Source: Ectocarpus siliculosus (lineage: Eukaryota; Sar; Phaeophyceae; Ectocarpales; Ectocarpaceae). Taken from it: a DNA stretch of 46,677 nt. Below the pieces are notes generated by a model that saw nothing but the letters and a program-made list of their open reading frames with translations, had not been told where the DNA came from and ran no database searches. Both the position numbers and the translations under genes were made by a program. Positions 23,366-34,579 of the stretch are shown piece by piece. The DNA is taken from NCBI GenBank assembly GCA_000310025.1, contig FN649741.1, positions 4,134,959 to 4,181,635 on the forward strand. Reading direction: 5' to 3'. Each line of letters begins with the position of its first letter. The first letter of the stretch is position 1.

Positions 23366-24414
23366 ATGGGTGTGCTTCTAAACATAGGTTTTACTTTTAT
23401 CCATCTTGATCACTTTGCTGGTTGTTGCACCCACACATTGGGTTCGATTCACAGGCGGAACATCACATTGCTGCAACCACAACTTGGGAGGCAAAATCAC
23501 AGGCGGGAATAGCGAGAGGTTTAGGGGGTGCGAATCACAGACCGAATTATATGGAGGTGGCCGGTCCTGTTGCAGGAATAATTGCTTTGGGATCGTTCGC
23601 TGCTCGAGGCGATCGTGACTCGTTTTCGGTTGGCTGGGCGGTTCATGATGTACAGCGCCATCTATAGGCCACGGACGTACCACTGGATGGTCGATTGTCG
23701 GCTGGATCTCTTTAGTTTAAGACTGGCTGCTGTAGACTGGAATGGTACATGGACGTGTTTTCACAGGCAGCACAAACACGCGGGGTATTTTCACCGCATG
23801 TTGCTGGCAATTACCGTAGGTAGGCATGAATATCGTTGATATTTATCGCTGGTCATGTCACGTGATGGCGGTATCACGTCCATGTACCAACTTCACCCTT
23901 ATCAGCTGTATGAACAGGAGCTCATCCGACACTTGGGTAAAGCGCACCAGAGTATTGTGCTCCATGTGTACACGTCGGAAACCTAATTGGTCCTTGGTGT
24001 CGGTTTGGCGTAAAGTAGAGTGGCCTTGGTGCATGGCGGCTGAGTTATCGTCGTGCAATGCCTTACAAGTGCATGGAGCGTTTACGCACAGATGTACTTG
24101 AGGTCGGGACGGCCTTGTTGGGGCCTCCAGGTAGGCGTATGTCATTACTTTCTTAGCCCCCCCAAAGGGTGTTGCCTCGAAGCAAGCGAGACGTCACAAG
24201 TGAGTGCCAAACGACACCCACCCGTGCATGCGCCTTTTGTGCAGACATGCGCCTTTTGTGCAGACGTTGGGTGGGGCACCAAACGAGAATGCGTCTTCTG
24301 CTCGTTCGCCTATTTTATTGTTCCATACAGTCACATATTGTGGCCAAAGCCATGGAGACAGAACACCAACCTCAAAATAAAACACTCCGCTGCGTACTAA
24401 ATATTGGTTGTGGT
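23366..24414. other. Convergent intergenic region, CDGSH gene and GNAT gene
   Basis: About 1.05 kb between two convergent 3' ends. No open frame in it resembles a protein family. It holds a perfect 19-bp tandem duplication (CATGCGCCTTTTGTGCAGA) at 24227-24264. Confidence 0.5.
24227..24264. repeat. Perfect 19-bp tandem duplication
   Basis: CATGCGCCTTTTGTGCAGA occurs twice back to back at 24227-24245 and 24246-24264. Confidence 0.9.
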
Positions 24415-27400
24415 TCATGGGATAGTCTTGGTCATGAGCTGGAGCTGGAAGTCGCACCCGTCTCTAACAAGCTCAGGGTAAGGAAACGGCATTGTTCGTT
24501 TTTTCCTGTATCCCTGCGCCTCGTACCACCCGAACAGCTCCGGGAAGAAGCTCACTACCGAAATTTCGATGTTGATGTTCGATCGGCGTAGCTCGTTGCG
24601 ACAGCGTTCCTCTGCATGACGGTCCGAAATGATCGAGAGTTTACGAACGAGTGCGCGTAGAGAGACACAGGGGGAGTTCAAAGTGGGGAAATGTGCGAAG
24701 TTCAGAAGAAGGCGCGTGTGGGAGAATTTTCAGAGGGCCAATGATCTATATAGGAACGCTAGGTCGAGGCCCGGCGGCAGTGTTTTCGAATCCTCCGACG
24801 AAATGCAGCAGCAAAAGAAAAAATGCGGTCGAAGCAGCAGCACATCACCGCACACGGTGCTCGCCCGCGTCTGGAGAAGTAAATGAGACACAAGTTTTGG
24901 AACTCGTTTTGGGGTCGTGCTGGCCGCACCTGCCGGGTGAGCCCCAGCTTAAATGGGTCAGGGTGATCAAGAACCCGCCTAGGTACTTCTTTCGTTTTGT
25001 GCCCTAGAGAGACAGAGGATCTGTACAAGCTTTTTTCTTTGTTCGTGAGAGAGAAAAGACGTAATCAACAGAGGACGCGCGAGCAAACCGCGCGATGAAA
25101 CCGGCACACCCGGGCGTGGTGGCACCAAAGAGACGGGAACGATTCGTTTTGTCTTTAGAAATCCTCGGCGGTAAGTGGCCTTCACCACCTTCTTTGCACC
25201 ACGATAAAAGTAAAGTATCAAAACGCATGAGATTTCTTGAGGTTTTCTCGCCGCCAGAACGAACGCGCGGGGACCCCGCGCTTGCTTGAGGTCTGTCTGA
25301 ATTGTGGGACCATGGTAAGGGTTCGGTAGGGTTGACGCCCAACACGTTTAGTTTCGTTGAACAAATTCTGATCGCCACGCCGAACGAAGCTAAGACGTAG
25401 AAGTATCCCACAATAGAGCAACCTACCAGGCTAGTCTGACTGTTTTCACACACTTGCCCCGGACAAAAGAAAAAACGCATGCATGCATCCAGCGGTTTGT
25501 TGTGCTCTCTCTCAACGCACCTGCTGCAGAAACCAGAAGCCTCCCTATCCCTCGCCCGGAGCACTCCTTCGGGACGCTGAGCATGCCGAAGTGTGCATCG
25601 ACGTCCTCGTCGCCGCTGTCCGTTACCCCCGACCAGCAGACGTGCACGCAGCCCACCAGCGACTTGCTGTTGTCGTCGCCGTTCGTTTCCTCCGCCACAA
25701 GGAAGACGTTGTCGGGCGTTTCCATCAAGGTCATGACTATCGGTCCCACACGAAGAATGGCACGGGGCGCGCGCGCGCGCGACGTGGGATGTATGCCGGC
25801 GGACAATCAATGCCCTTTCGTCAGAGGTGGAACCGCGAAGAAGGTTGGTTGATACAGGGGTCGAAGCATGACACGTGAAGAGAGCCAACAAAGACCGGTG
25901 GTCCGGTGGCATATCGATTCCAGGCGAAAAGGTCGCCAATTGATTGCTGGATACGTGAAGCGTGGTCTGGACGCAAGAGCGCACGGATAGCGGTAGAATG
26001 AAAGCATGTCGAGCGGTGAATGGAGTATGATAAATGCAAGGTATGCTGCTGGAGACAGATGTGGATTTGGGTCTACGTTCCTGAGTTGGACGGGGCGGGT
26101 GTTCATGCAAAGTCCAACGAATGCTCAATAAAAGCTTGTCGTATGTAAGAGATTCCATTCCACCCTTCTACCCCCCAGGGATACCGACCCGATGTGCTTC
26201 CGGCAAGGAAGATAATTTACCGTGGAATGTTTAAATATGCAAGAGAAAACTTTCCGATACAAGCCCTCGCCCTCTGGTGAGTTCCTCTTCCGCCTGCCTA
26301 TGGGGTAACGGTTTTTTCTCTTATTCATTTGCGCACCCCGGTGCCCTAACCCCCGGCTGGGTGCCATCTCATCGATAACTGTGCGGAGATACAATTCCGT
26401 TGTATACAGTTGCAGCTTCTCAAGGCACCACGATGCGATCTCTCCCTCTGTGCTACGGCGATGATACTGTACACACACACCCCGGTGCGACAACGCCGAG
26501 CGACACTGAAACCCACAACACAGGGCTTGGTTGGGAGTATGCAATTTCCATACCGATCAAGTGGATACAACTGACTCATTTCCCCCGCGTGAACCACGAC
26601 CGACCGCACATAAAGGAGCGGCGCCCCGATGATACTCTCACCGAATGCAAACGTTATCCACATGTATGTATGTACCACTTTAACGCAGCTCAAGAGGTGG
26701 CCCCAGCAGCTCAGAAAATGGTCCGGAGCCACCCGCGGAGCACTGATCTTGGATTTGTATCACCGATACCGGTGCGGAAATCGATATAAAATCATGCCGT
26801 TCTTGCTGTTTCTTGCACTCCCCACTGGGTGCCATCTACCGGACCTCCGTCGCAAGAAAAATAAGATTATGAGGAGACAGCACAGGGAGGGGGTACGCAG
26901 ACCATATTTCCGTAACCCGAACCCAACTACCCCGATCGCACGCTTTATCCAACATATTTACTTACTAGAACCCTGCGAGGGCTATCCAAGTTCTCCGATT
27001 GACGCTTTATCCAATATGTTTACTTACTAAAAAAAACTTGCGACCGCTAATCTCCCCCACTCTTGGTGCCGGTTGGTGAACGATATCTACGGCATGAGCA
27101 TCGATAGCACCACAGCCTTGTGTCAGAGGGCTTCCCAAAGCACTAGACAAGCCCGTGGGCAAGAGCTGCAGCTGTTAGGAAAAATACGTCAACTGCTGTG
27201 TGGAAATTGCGGGCGCCCGTTGGCGAGATTGCTAAATGCTGCCACCGTTCTGTCGCCCTTGGCAGCAGTTCTCGAAAAACACCACAAAGAGCCACGAGAC
27301 CGACCAGAGAACGTGCGAGACCAAAATGTGGCACGTTGCAGTATGCAAGGGCCCAGCCGTGAGCAGTTAACAGAGGGAACTAAATGAACTAGATTTACCT

Positions 27401-27854
27401 TTCATGTTGTATACACAACAGTACTGCTGCACATAGTGTCGACATAAACATGCAAAAAGTTTGCTGGCTGTAGGAGAGTTGCATGCGCAACCGTCGGGAA
27501 AAAAGTGGTGAATAGCCAATCAGCCGACCGGATAATGAAGGTCCCGAAAGCGGGATAATATGCACAAAGCAAAAAATCATCCGATGCTGCCATGATCAAC
27601 AAAATCTAACCTTGCTTGCCATCCTTCGTCACGCGGTCGGCTGCGAGATCTTTCGCGAACTGCTCGTTGTAATGTTTGAAAGCAGCGTTGATCATGTCGG
27701 TCAGCAACGGATGTGCCTCGTCCGCAGTAGCCTGTCTCACTGCGATCCTGCTTGATAACGGGGGAGGAGCGGTTGGATTCTTCATTGACGCCACCCGTGC
27801 AGAAGTTACTCCGAAAACTGCAGCTCCTGTACGTACGCTCGATTTCAGGCGCAT
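24415..27854 (-). CDS. GNAT-family N-acetyltransferase, three exons
   Basis: Exons on the minus strand are 27854-27611, 25736-25521 and 24611-24415, joining in phase to 218 residues. GNAT enzymes move an acetyl group from acetyl-CoA to an amine; the substrate is not evident here. Exon 1 codes RIAVRQATADEAHPLLTDMI. Exon 2 codes DNVFLVAEETNGDDNSKSLV, GCVHVCWS and the acetyl-CoA motif A, VPKECSGRGIGRLLVSAA (Q/R-x-x-G-x-G/A type). Exon 3 gives EERCRNELRRSNINIEISVV and PELFGWYEAQGYRKK, the motif-B end of the fold. The ATG at 27854 adds a basic, Ala/Ser-rich leader (MRLKSSVRTGAAVFGVTSAR) that could target an organelle; the ATG at 27785 would give a 195-residue protein. Intron 1 is 1,874 bp. Confidence 0.85.
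25737..27610. other. GNAT gene intron 1
   Basis: A 1.87-kb intron. Apart from the short direct repeat near 27 kb and a (CG)-rich GCGCGCGC run at 25769-25781, I see no transposon ends, RNA gene or nested gene in it. Confidence 0.55.
26941..27029. repeat. 27-bp direct repeat, two copies 62 bp apart
   Basis: CGCTTTATCCAACATATTTA plus CTTACTA at 26941-26967 recurs with two changes at 27003-27029, inside intron 1 of the GNAT gene. A few bases before each copy also match. Confidence 0.8.
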
Positions 27855-28223
27855 CTGTGTGTCTGTGTGCTGTGTTGAGGTCGCCGACGATGGTGTCAAC
27901 GTGTGGTGAATGTGAAGTGGTGAAGTGGTGCATCATGCATCATCTAATCCGCGCCGAACGCCCAAAACAATAATACCATTGGCGTTGCCCCCAATTTCTT
28001 ACAGTCCTGCGAGCGAGAGATAACCGCACGTCGAGACATCTAGACAGCGCAAGCAAACACCGACTACAGCACACCGCCCCGTTGCGCCAACAAGCAGCAC
28101 ATACGAACTCAAACCTCGTTGGTTGATAAATATCTCTTTGGTGGGGTGAACCACTCCCTGCATAGCGGCGGGTGCGGGTGGCGTGTGCCACCTTGAGAGA
28201 GGTGGTGCCGGAGCGCGTGTCAC
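27855..28223. promoter_or_regulatory. Divergent intergenic region, GNAT gene and ThiD-ThiE gene
   Basis: Only about 370 bp lie between the two start codons, so both promoters and leaders must share this space. I find no TPP-riboswitch-like core here (no CTGAGA element paired with a CCTGATC-like element). Confidence 0.5.
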
Positions 28224-31200
28224 ATGTTTCCGTCCTGGCGAGGAGTCTTGCTCAGCAGTCTGTGCGTCCGGAAGTTGTCGGCCTTCGCAGCCGCGCCGCT
28301 GCTGCCGCGTCGCGGTAGATTCGGTGGCACCCGTAGCCAGAGTACAAGCAGAGCCGCGATGTCATCCGGTGAGGGATGCCCTAAGCCAATCGTGTGGACC
28401 ATTGCGGGATCGGATTCGGGAGGTGGCGCAGGCATCCAGGCGGACCTGCACGCGATGCACAGCCTTGGCGTGCATGGCTGCAGCGTCATTACGGCGATGA
28501 CAGGTGTGTTTGAACAATGGGCAGGAAGGAAAAGAGACTGCCCCATGGTGCATAGAGGCTGTGTTGTTGCCTATGTGCATCTCGCAACACATTTTCTCTA
28601 CAGCTGTATCATCACCTAGGTGTTACTGTGCTCGTCATGTAGGCTCTTACAGCGTTGTTGTTGTTATTGTGTTCACATTAGAGGGAATCCACGTGTTGTT
28701 GAAATAACGTGAAAGATTGACATTTCAGGAAGTTTTGACGTGAAGAGGTTGCGCCGCTTTTTTGGGGGCAAACTCTGACGGCGAAATTTTTGTGAGGAAG
28801 CGTCAAAATTAAATTTCACCCAAACTTAAAACGACGCGAAAAGATTGACGCTTCAAACATCGCCAGACTGTGGCTCACACACGCTTGCTCTGCTGCGGTC
28901 TGCTGTGCGCGGTCAGCAGCGAACACATTGGCCATGCCTATACTGATTGCTCCTAGCGGTCCTGCACCCACGCGTCTCGGCAGTTCTCACGGCGGCCAAG
29001 TGGCCAGACGCGCGTGTTCGGCGCGCGCGTTCGGTAGATGCGCCGTCGCGATTGCGCACGGGCTTTCAGCAGCAAAAAGGGGCATAGGCAGGGGAGTGAT
29101 TGGGGGAGTCTCGCCCTCGAAGGCAGCACATGGAGAGGAGTAAGGGAGGGTACACGGACTTTGCCAGTCAGTAGGTGCATTTCGCCCGCCCCCTCACGGG
29201 GTTCGGTGCTCTGCTGCCGCAGTGACATCGGTATATACACAGCAGTGCAGCGAGCAGCTGCCTTACTCATCAGCAACGAACGGCAGTTTGACGCCTGGGA
29301 AGTCGCAGTTTGACGCCTGGGAAAAGTCGCCGCGGCAAAGGAGGGAAGGTCGGCGGGATGAGGCGAAGGGGTACACCTAGTCTCCTGGGAGCCTGGGGGT
29401 GTGAGTCTTCGCTTCGGAATGTCGACCCTGGGGGGCAGGCCGAACCAACCTTGAACTCTACCTCCACCATTTTTTTTTTTTCACCTCTCACGTGTCAACG
29501 GGCACACGCGGTGCGAATTTTTGATTTTTTTCCCGTCAAAACCCTCAACCGTCACTTTATGTTGGCGTCAATCCTCAAAGGTCAAAATTCCGCGTCAATC
29601 CATAGTGGATACCCTATATTAAAAACCGTTCCGATCTCTCTCTACCCAGTACAGTAGGTGGCCCGATATAGTGGCATACAGGGGCAAGACCAAATGATGC
29701 CACTATTCGGGGCAGTGCCACTATTCGATTATAAGTGGCACTATTGCCACTGTTGACAGTGGCAATAGTGCCACTATATCGAGTGAGAAGCTGTGAAGTT
29801 CACGACATCGGCAGCGGTTCATTGTTCTACCCTCACATGCGCTGTTACATGCGGGTACAGTCGTGTACTGCCGCACCCCTCGTGGTTGAGCACTTGTGTG
29901 CAGCAGTATCCGCATGAAACACATGAAATGACACTTGGTTATCCAAGGGTCGCCGAGCCTTCTGCGGTCAAAACCTATTTTTCATTTTTCAGTGCAGGCA
30001 GACCACCGAACCCACGCCCAGACGTACTACTGTAGGAGGCACATCATTTATGTTTTGTCCGGCGGGCTATGTAACATGGGCTTCAACACACTTAGAAGAA
30101 ATGACAACTGAAGCAACAAAGCTTCTTCGTTTTCGCGGCGGCGCCATCTCCGACAAGTCCCGAGTTGGGGGAGGCGCTTAGGCTGATTCGAGGAGTCGGG
30201 TGTCTTTTGCTTCTTGGCGATGCACGGGTTGCAGACGCGGTGTATTTCTCTGCCGCCCTCCTCCTCTGGTTCACCACATATACCATGAAGCCGGCCACCG
30301 CAGCCGAGGCGACATGTGTTCCCGTCTTCTCTCCCAGTGGTCGGTGTGGGAGTTTACACAGTTCTAGGTCCGCGCAGGCTGGCATGATACGTGTGGCGCC
30401 CAATGCTGAGGGTGGTGTGGGCAGGCGTGGTCCAGCAGTAGTGGGGGGCCGCTGTTAGGAATTGCCACTATTGGGTGTGTGAGATGGCCAATATGCCACT
30501 ATTGAGGGCCCCGTCCTCAATAGTGGGAAAGTGCCACTATATCGGGTTGAGATTTTGCCAGGAGATTTTCATGCCACTACCGTATATGACACAAGATAAC
30601 ACACCCCCTGGACCGATTTTCAAAGCTCGATTACTCCACGACGAAGAGGATGCATAAATGAAACAATACGTTTCGAACAGCTCTCGACGAGACGGTTCCA
30701 ACGCCGCCGTTTTCGGCGCTGTGACTCTTCCTGCTGTTGAGAAATCGAGCTTTGAAAATCGGCCAAGGGGGTGTGTTATCTTGTGTCATATATGGTATAT
30801 CGGGCATTTCACTATTCAGGTTGCCACTATATCGGGCCACCTACTGTACCTTCATATGTCCGTACTGATCCAACACTTGACGCGGTCGATTCCCGTGGTC
30901 ACAGGCTAACTTACCCTGAAAAGGTACACTCAAATAAACTGGCCTCTAGGGGTCCACAAGTCAATAGAAATCAACGACAGATATTCTGGAGTCCTCCGCT
31001 CCCTCTGCGCGCTATGCGAGATAACAACTGAGACTGGGAGTCCGCATCACGGGCCAGAGAGAAAGAGGTACACTCCCTTAGTTCAATCGTGGTACTTCAC
31101 GACGCAAGGAGAGACAAGATCATCTGACACAGAAAAAGAGAGAAGAAAGAGACAAAAGAGAAACAGAGAAAAATAAAATGGAAACAGGAAGGAAAGAGAA

Positions 31201-33956
31201 AAAGAGACAGAATCGAGGACAAAAAGGGACCAGGACGAAAGTAACAAGAAATAAGAATCAGAAAAAGGCACACGGTGGGGAGACCACTAACGTACGCCAT
31301 GCGCATGCGATCGAGCAACAGATCCTGTTTTGTATAACGAGTGCCTTCGTTGCCTCGAAGAAATTACGTGCCCGTAGACTCTAAGTCATGTAAACGCATA
31401 CGCGAGCGACAGACCTTGTCTTTTTAAGACGAGTGTTTTTTGTCGCCATGAAGGAGACGAATGTCGCGGTACGAGTGTCGCGTTACCGTACGAAATCACC
31501 GTTTTTGACTACTTCGTAACGAACGCATCTCAGCGTCAATCCTTGGTGGACGCGGGGGCGCCCATTTGTCACCGGAGGAGGCGGTCCTGCGTACTTCGGT
31601 GTCGCAAGGCCTGCACATTGAGTAAATACCCCTGCAGCTATGTACGGGCTTGTATGCATGGACGCCTTTAAACTTGTCACCTTGTTGTTCCAGAGGTGTC
31701 CAGCACAGACACACGTATAAGTTAGTGGTTTCCTGCGACAGACAAACTTACCCGTTTGTTTCTGCCGGACAGGGAGGGCTGCTTGACGAACCTCTTGACA
31801 TCCCGTCCCGCGCTCTCGTCATGTCGCGGCGACGCAACGCACAACCATGACTTCACACGCAGCACAGAACAGCCACGCCGTGACCCACGTGGAGTACGCC
31901 TCGGTGGAGATGATCCAGGCCACGATCGACGCGCTGCAGTCGGACCTCCCGCCTGCCGCGGTGAAGCTGGGGATGATGGGGACGGACGCCGTGGTGTCGG
32001 TGGTCGGGGCGTTTCTCGAAGGATACAAGGGAAACGTGGTGTGTGACCCCGTCATGGTCTCGACGAGGTGAGTGGTGGTGTTGCATGTTTCGGGGGCATG
32101 CTGCTGTGGCCAGAAAACGTTAGGTTGTGGGTGAAATTTCTCCTGGCCATCGGTGACAACGAGGAACTTTGTTTGTGCCGGCTGGCCGGCGGCGAGGAGA
32201 AGGTGAAACACTTCCCCCCGTCCTCCTCGTCGTCATGGGGCAGTTTGTGTAGCAGCAGTTTCTTTCTTTAGCGTGCACCCTCATGCGGGACACCGTGCGA
32301 ACAACGCCGGGCGATTTTGTGCGAATTGCGAGACGGAGACCCCTATCCCCTCCCCCCTTGTCAAACGACACCGAAAACTTTTGCGTGGCTTCACAGTGGA
32401 TCTCGACTTCTGCCGGAAGGCGCCGAGGCGCTGATGAAGGAGCGCGTGTTCCCTCGAGCGACGATGATCACGCCCAACCTCATCGAGGCCGAGGTGCTCC
32501 TAGGGCGGAGCCTGCGGACGCCCGCCGACGTGGAAGCCGGCGCCGCCTCCCTGCTGGCCTCTTCCGCCGCGGGGGGCGTGCTGATCAAGGGAGGGCACTC
32601 GGAGGACGAGCGGGAGCCGGGAGGCGCGGACAGACCATCGGCTCGGCAGCGGTACTCTCAGGACTACTGGACGGACGGCACCCCCGGGGGAAGCTTCTGG
32701 CTCACGACCCCCCGGGTCGACAGCGACGACACCCACGGGACCGGGTGCACGCTGTCCTCTGCGGCGGCGGCGTGCCTCGCCAAGGGTTTGGACCCCGCGG
32801 ACTCCGTGGTCCTCGCCAAGGCCTACGTCACGCAGGGCATCCGCGTGGCGCGGCGCTTCGGGAAGGGCCCGGGCCCGGTGGCGCACACGGGGTGGCCCTC
32901 GCGGGCGGACTGCTTCCCGTGGGTCACAGCGACCGCCGAGGGGGGCGCGGGGGGTCGGCCCGAGGCGTTTCCGAAGTGTCACGATGACTGGGGGCTGTAT
33001 CCGGTGGTGGAGACGGCGGAGTGGTGAGAGATTTTCTTTGTCCAAAGGACCGCGAGAGTGACGGTGTTGGGACAAATAGGGAGGTTGGAGGTTGAGCTTG
33101 GGGTGGTGTTTCAGTGCTTGATGTGCTAGATGGATGTATGACTGCGGTTGCAAGCCGGGCGATTGACTCTCGTTGGGTGCACCGCTTGTGTTCGTGTTTT
33201 TCGTCTATTTTTTTGTTGGGTGGCCCCAAGACGTTGCTGGCCGCAGCCGCTGCAACGTAAGGGCTGCTCTGTGCATGCCGTGTCATGCCGAGCCCATTTA
33301 ATCGCCCCGATTGGGTTGAGAACACTTCTTTCCCCCCTCGAGTATACTTGACCGGGCTTCCCCACCGTTTCCCTCTCCTTTCCCGCGCGAACTTCCTGCC
33401 CAACAAAAAAGGGTCGAAAAGCTGCTATCCCTCGGGGTGCGGGACATCCAGCTGCGAGTGAAGGGAGCCTCCCCCGAGGCCCTCGACGCCGAGGTAGCCA
33501 GAGCAGCCCAGGCGTGCCGGGACTCCGCCGCGGGGGCCGGCGGGGGCGGGGGGAGGCTGTGGGTCAACGACTTCTGGCGGGCGGCCGTCAGGCACGGCGC
33601 GTACGGGGTCCACCTCGGGCAGGAGGACCTCGAAGCCGGCGGCGGGGAGGCCCTGTCGGCGATCTCGAAGGCCGGGCTGCGGCTCGGGCTCAGCACCCAC
33701 TCATACCTGGAGCTGGCGAGGGCGACCGCCGTCCGGCCGAGCTACATCTCCCTGGGCCCCGTGTTCGAGACGACCTCGAAGAAGGTGGCGTTCTCTCCCA
33801 GGGGCGCGGTGCTGGTCGGCGCGTGGAGGGCGCTCGTGGACGTCCCGCTGATCGCCATCGGGGGCATCAGTCTCGAGAGAGCGCCGGAGGTGTGTGTGAC
33901 GGGGGGCAGGAGGGATTGATGGGAGGGGAGACGGGGCGAATGTTTTTTTTTTTTTC

Positions 33957-34002
<46 letters not shown>

Positions 34003-34579
34003 GCGACAAGCCTTATTTTCTGTGTTTTTGTGCGTGTGTTTTGCTGATCAATCTGCCTGGCCGAAAGGCGAATGAGAGTTGAAGCACTGATGAAACGCAG
34101 CTGCGCCGATGCTCATCCCATCCTTCTGTTTCGTTGCTTTGGATATTGCTTTTCGAACCCAATACCCGTCCTTGGTCCTTTTCGAGCGTGGTCAATTCTT
34201 TTGTTTATGCTTCTCGCTTTATTCTTTCGTGCCAGAAACGAGTTTGAGATCGGTAAGCCTTTCGGTGTCTTGAGGACACCGCAGGATGCTCTGCAAAATC
34301 CTCGACAACCCCTCGAGCGTTGATGAAATATAGCGCCGAAAATTCATGTGGTTCTGGGCGACTGACTTGATGGTTTCCGTTCGCTGTCGTTCTCGTCTCC
34401 GTTCCGTTGTGGCTGGCCTCTTTTGCATCGCGACCAAACAGGTGCTTGAGGCCGGTGCCGATAGCATTGCCGTTATTTCGGCCATCACCAAAGCGGACGA
34501 CGTCGAGGAGGCGGTGCGACAATGGGACACTGCCTTCGAAGCCAGAAGAAGACCTTTATCACCCTCACCCTCGTCATAG
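28224..34579 (+). CDS. Bifunctional ThiD-ThiE: HMP/HMP-P kinase fused to thiamine phosphate synthase
   Basis: Exons 28224-28503, 31863-32067, 32397-33023, 33412-33889 and 34442-34579 join in phase to 575 residues. ThiD phosphorylates the pyrimidine HMP twice; ThiE couples the product to thiazole phosphate to give thiamine phosphate. ThiD signs: [66 protein letters not shown] and the anion hole [20 protein letters not shown]. ThiE signs: [73 protein letters not shown] and [15 protein letters not shown]. The W codon joining the two domains is split by intron 3. The N terminus (about 45 residues) has a hydrophobic stretch then LSAFAAAP, an ASAF-like site, suggesting plastid import. The domain order is as in plant TH1. 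An insert of about 30 residues rich in D/E/R/G (about residues 235-265) lies inside ThiD. Confidence 0.93.
28711..29604. mobile_element. Possible non-autonomous element with imperfect inverted ends
   Basis: The left end (AAGATTGACATTTCAGG, then TTTTGACGTGAAGAGGTTG) resembles the reverse complement of the right end (GGATTGACGCGG, then TTTTGACCTTTGAGGATTG) over about 40 bp with gaps. No target-site duplication is clear. A duplicated CAGTTTGACGCCTGGGAA unit at 29284-29322 lies inside. This could also be a chance similarity in old decayed repeats. Confidence 0.35.
29734..29775. repeat. Perfect 20-bp hairpin
   Basis: AGTGGCACTATTGCCACTGT at 29734-29753, a 2-base spacer, then its exact reverse complement at 29756-29775. 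It lies near the left end of the 1.2-kb element and is made of its subterminal repeat. Confidence 0.9.
30580..30795 (+). mobile_element. MITE copy nested in the 1.2-kb element (ThiD-ThiE intron 1)
   Basis: 216 bp with terminal inverted repeats starting CCGTATATGACACAAGATAA and extending through ACACACCCCCTGG to AAAGCTCGATT, about 50 bp each side. Flanking TA occurs at 30578-30579 and 30796-30797. Nearly identical to the copy at 39536-39753. No coding capacity. Confidence 0.92.
31129..31240. repeat. Purine-rich strand-asymmetric tract
   Basis: About 110 bp composed almost only of A and G on the plus strand (GAGA, AAAG and GGAA mixtures), within ThiD-ThiE intron 1, sense strand of the gene. 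Confidence 0.7.
33957..34002. repeat. (GTT)n microsatellite
   Basis: About 15 GTT units after a run of T, in ThiD-ThiE intron 4. Confidence 0.9.

Larger units (their letters stand above)
29652..30846. mobile_element. 1,195-bp DNA transposon-like element with perfect 25-bp terminal inverted repeats
   Basis: Left end CAGTAGGTGGCCCGATATAG (then TGGCA) at 29652-29676; right end 30822-30846 is its exact reverse complement. Both are flanked by TA (29650-29651 and 30847-30848), as for Tc1/mariner-type insertions. The ends have subterminal copies of TGCCACTAT and two long hairpins. No transposase-like frame is present, so it is non-autonomous. A MITE is nested at 30580-30795, which implies that the big element inserted first. 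Confidence 0.88.
28504..31862 (+). other. ThiD-ThiE intron 1, 3.36 kb, transposon-rich
   Basis: This long intron separates the presequence plus ATP-site exon from the rest of ThiD. It carries a possible 0.9-kb inverted-repeat element (28711-29604), a 1.2-kb TA-flanked element (29652-30846) with a MITE inside it, and a purine-rich tract (31129-31240). There is no additional coding exon that I can support. Confidence 0.75.

Noticed and set aside
27855-28223. Possible TPP riboswitch controlling the thiamine gene
   Set aside because: I looked here and in intron 1 for the conserved TPP cores. CTGAGA occurs at 31028 but without the paired second core, so it is not called. A covariance-model search would settle it.
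32283-32987. 234-residue Arg/Gly-rich frame overlapping the ThiD exon
   Set aside because: It is a +1 shadow of ThiD exon 3; the ThiD frame has all family motifs.
18201-34579. A metabolic gene cluster joining methyltransferase, NEET protein, acetyltransferase and thiamine enzyme
   Set aside because: Orientation is mixed, spacing is ordinary, and no shared pathway links all of them.
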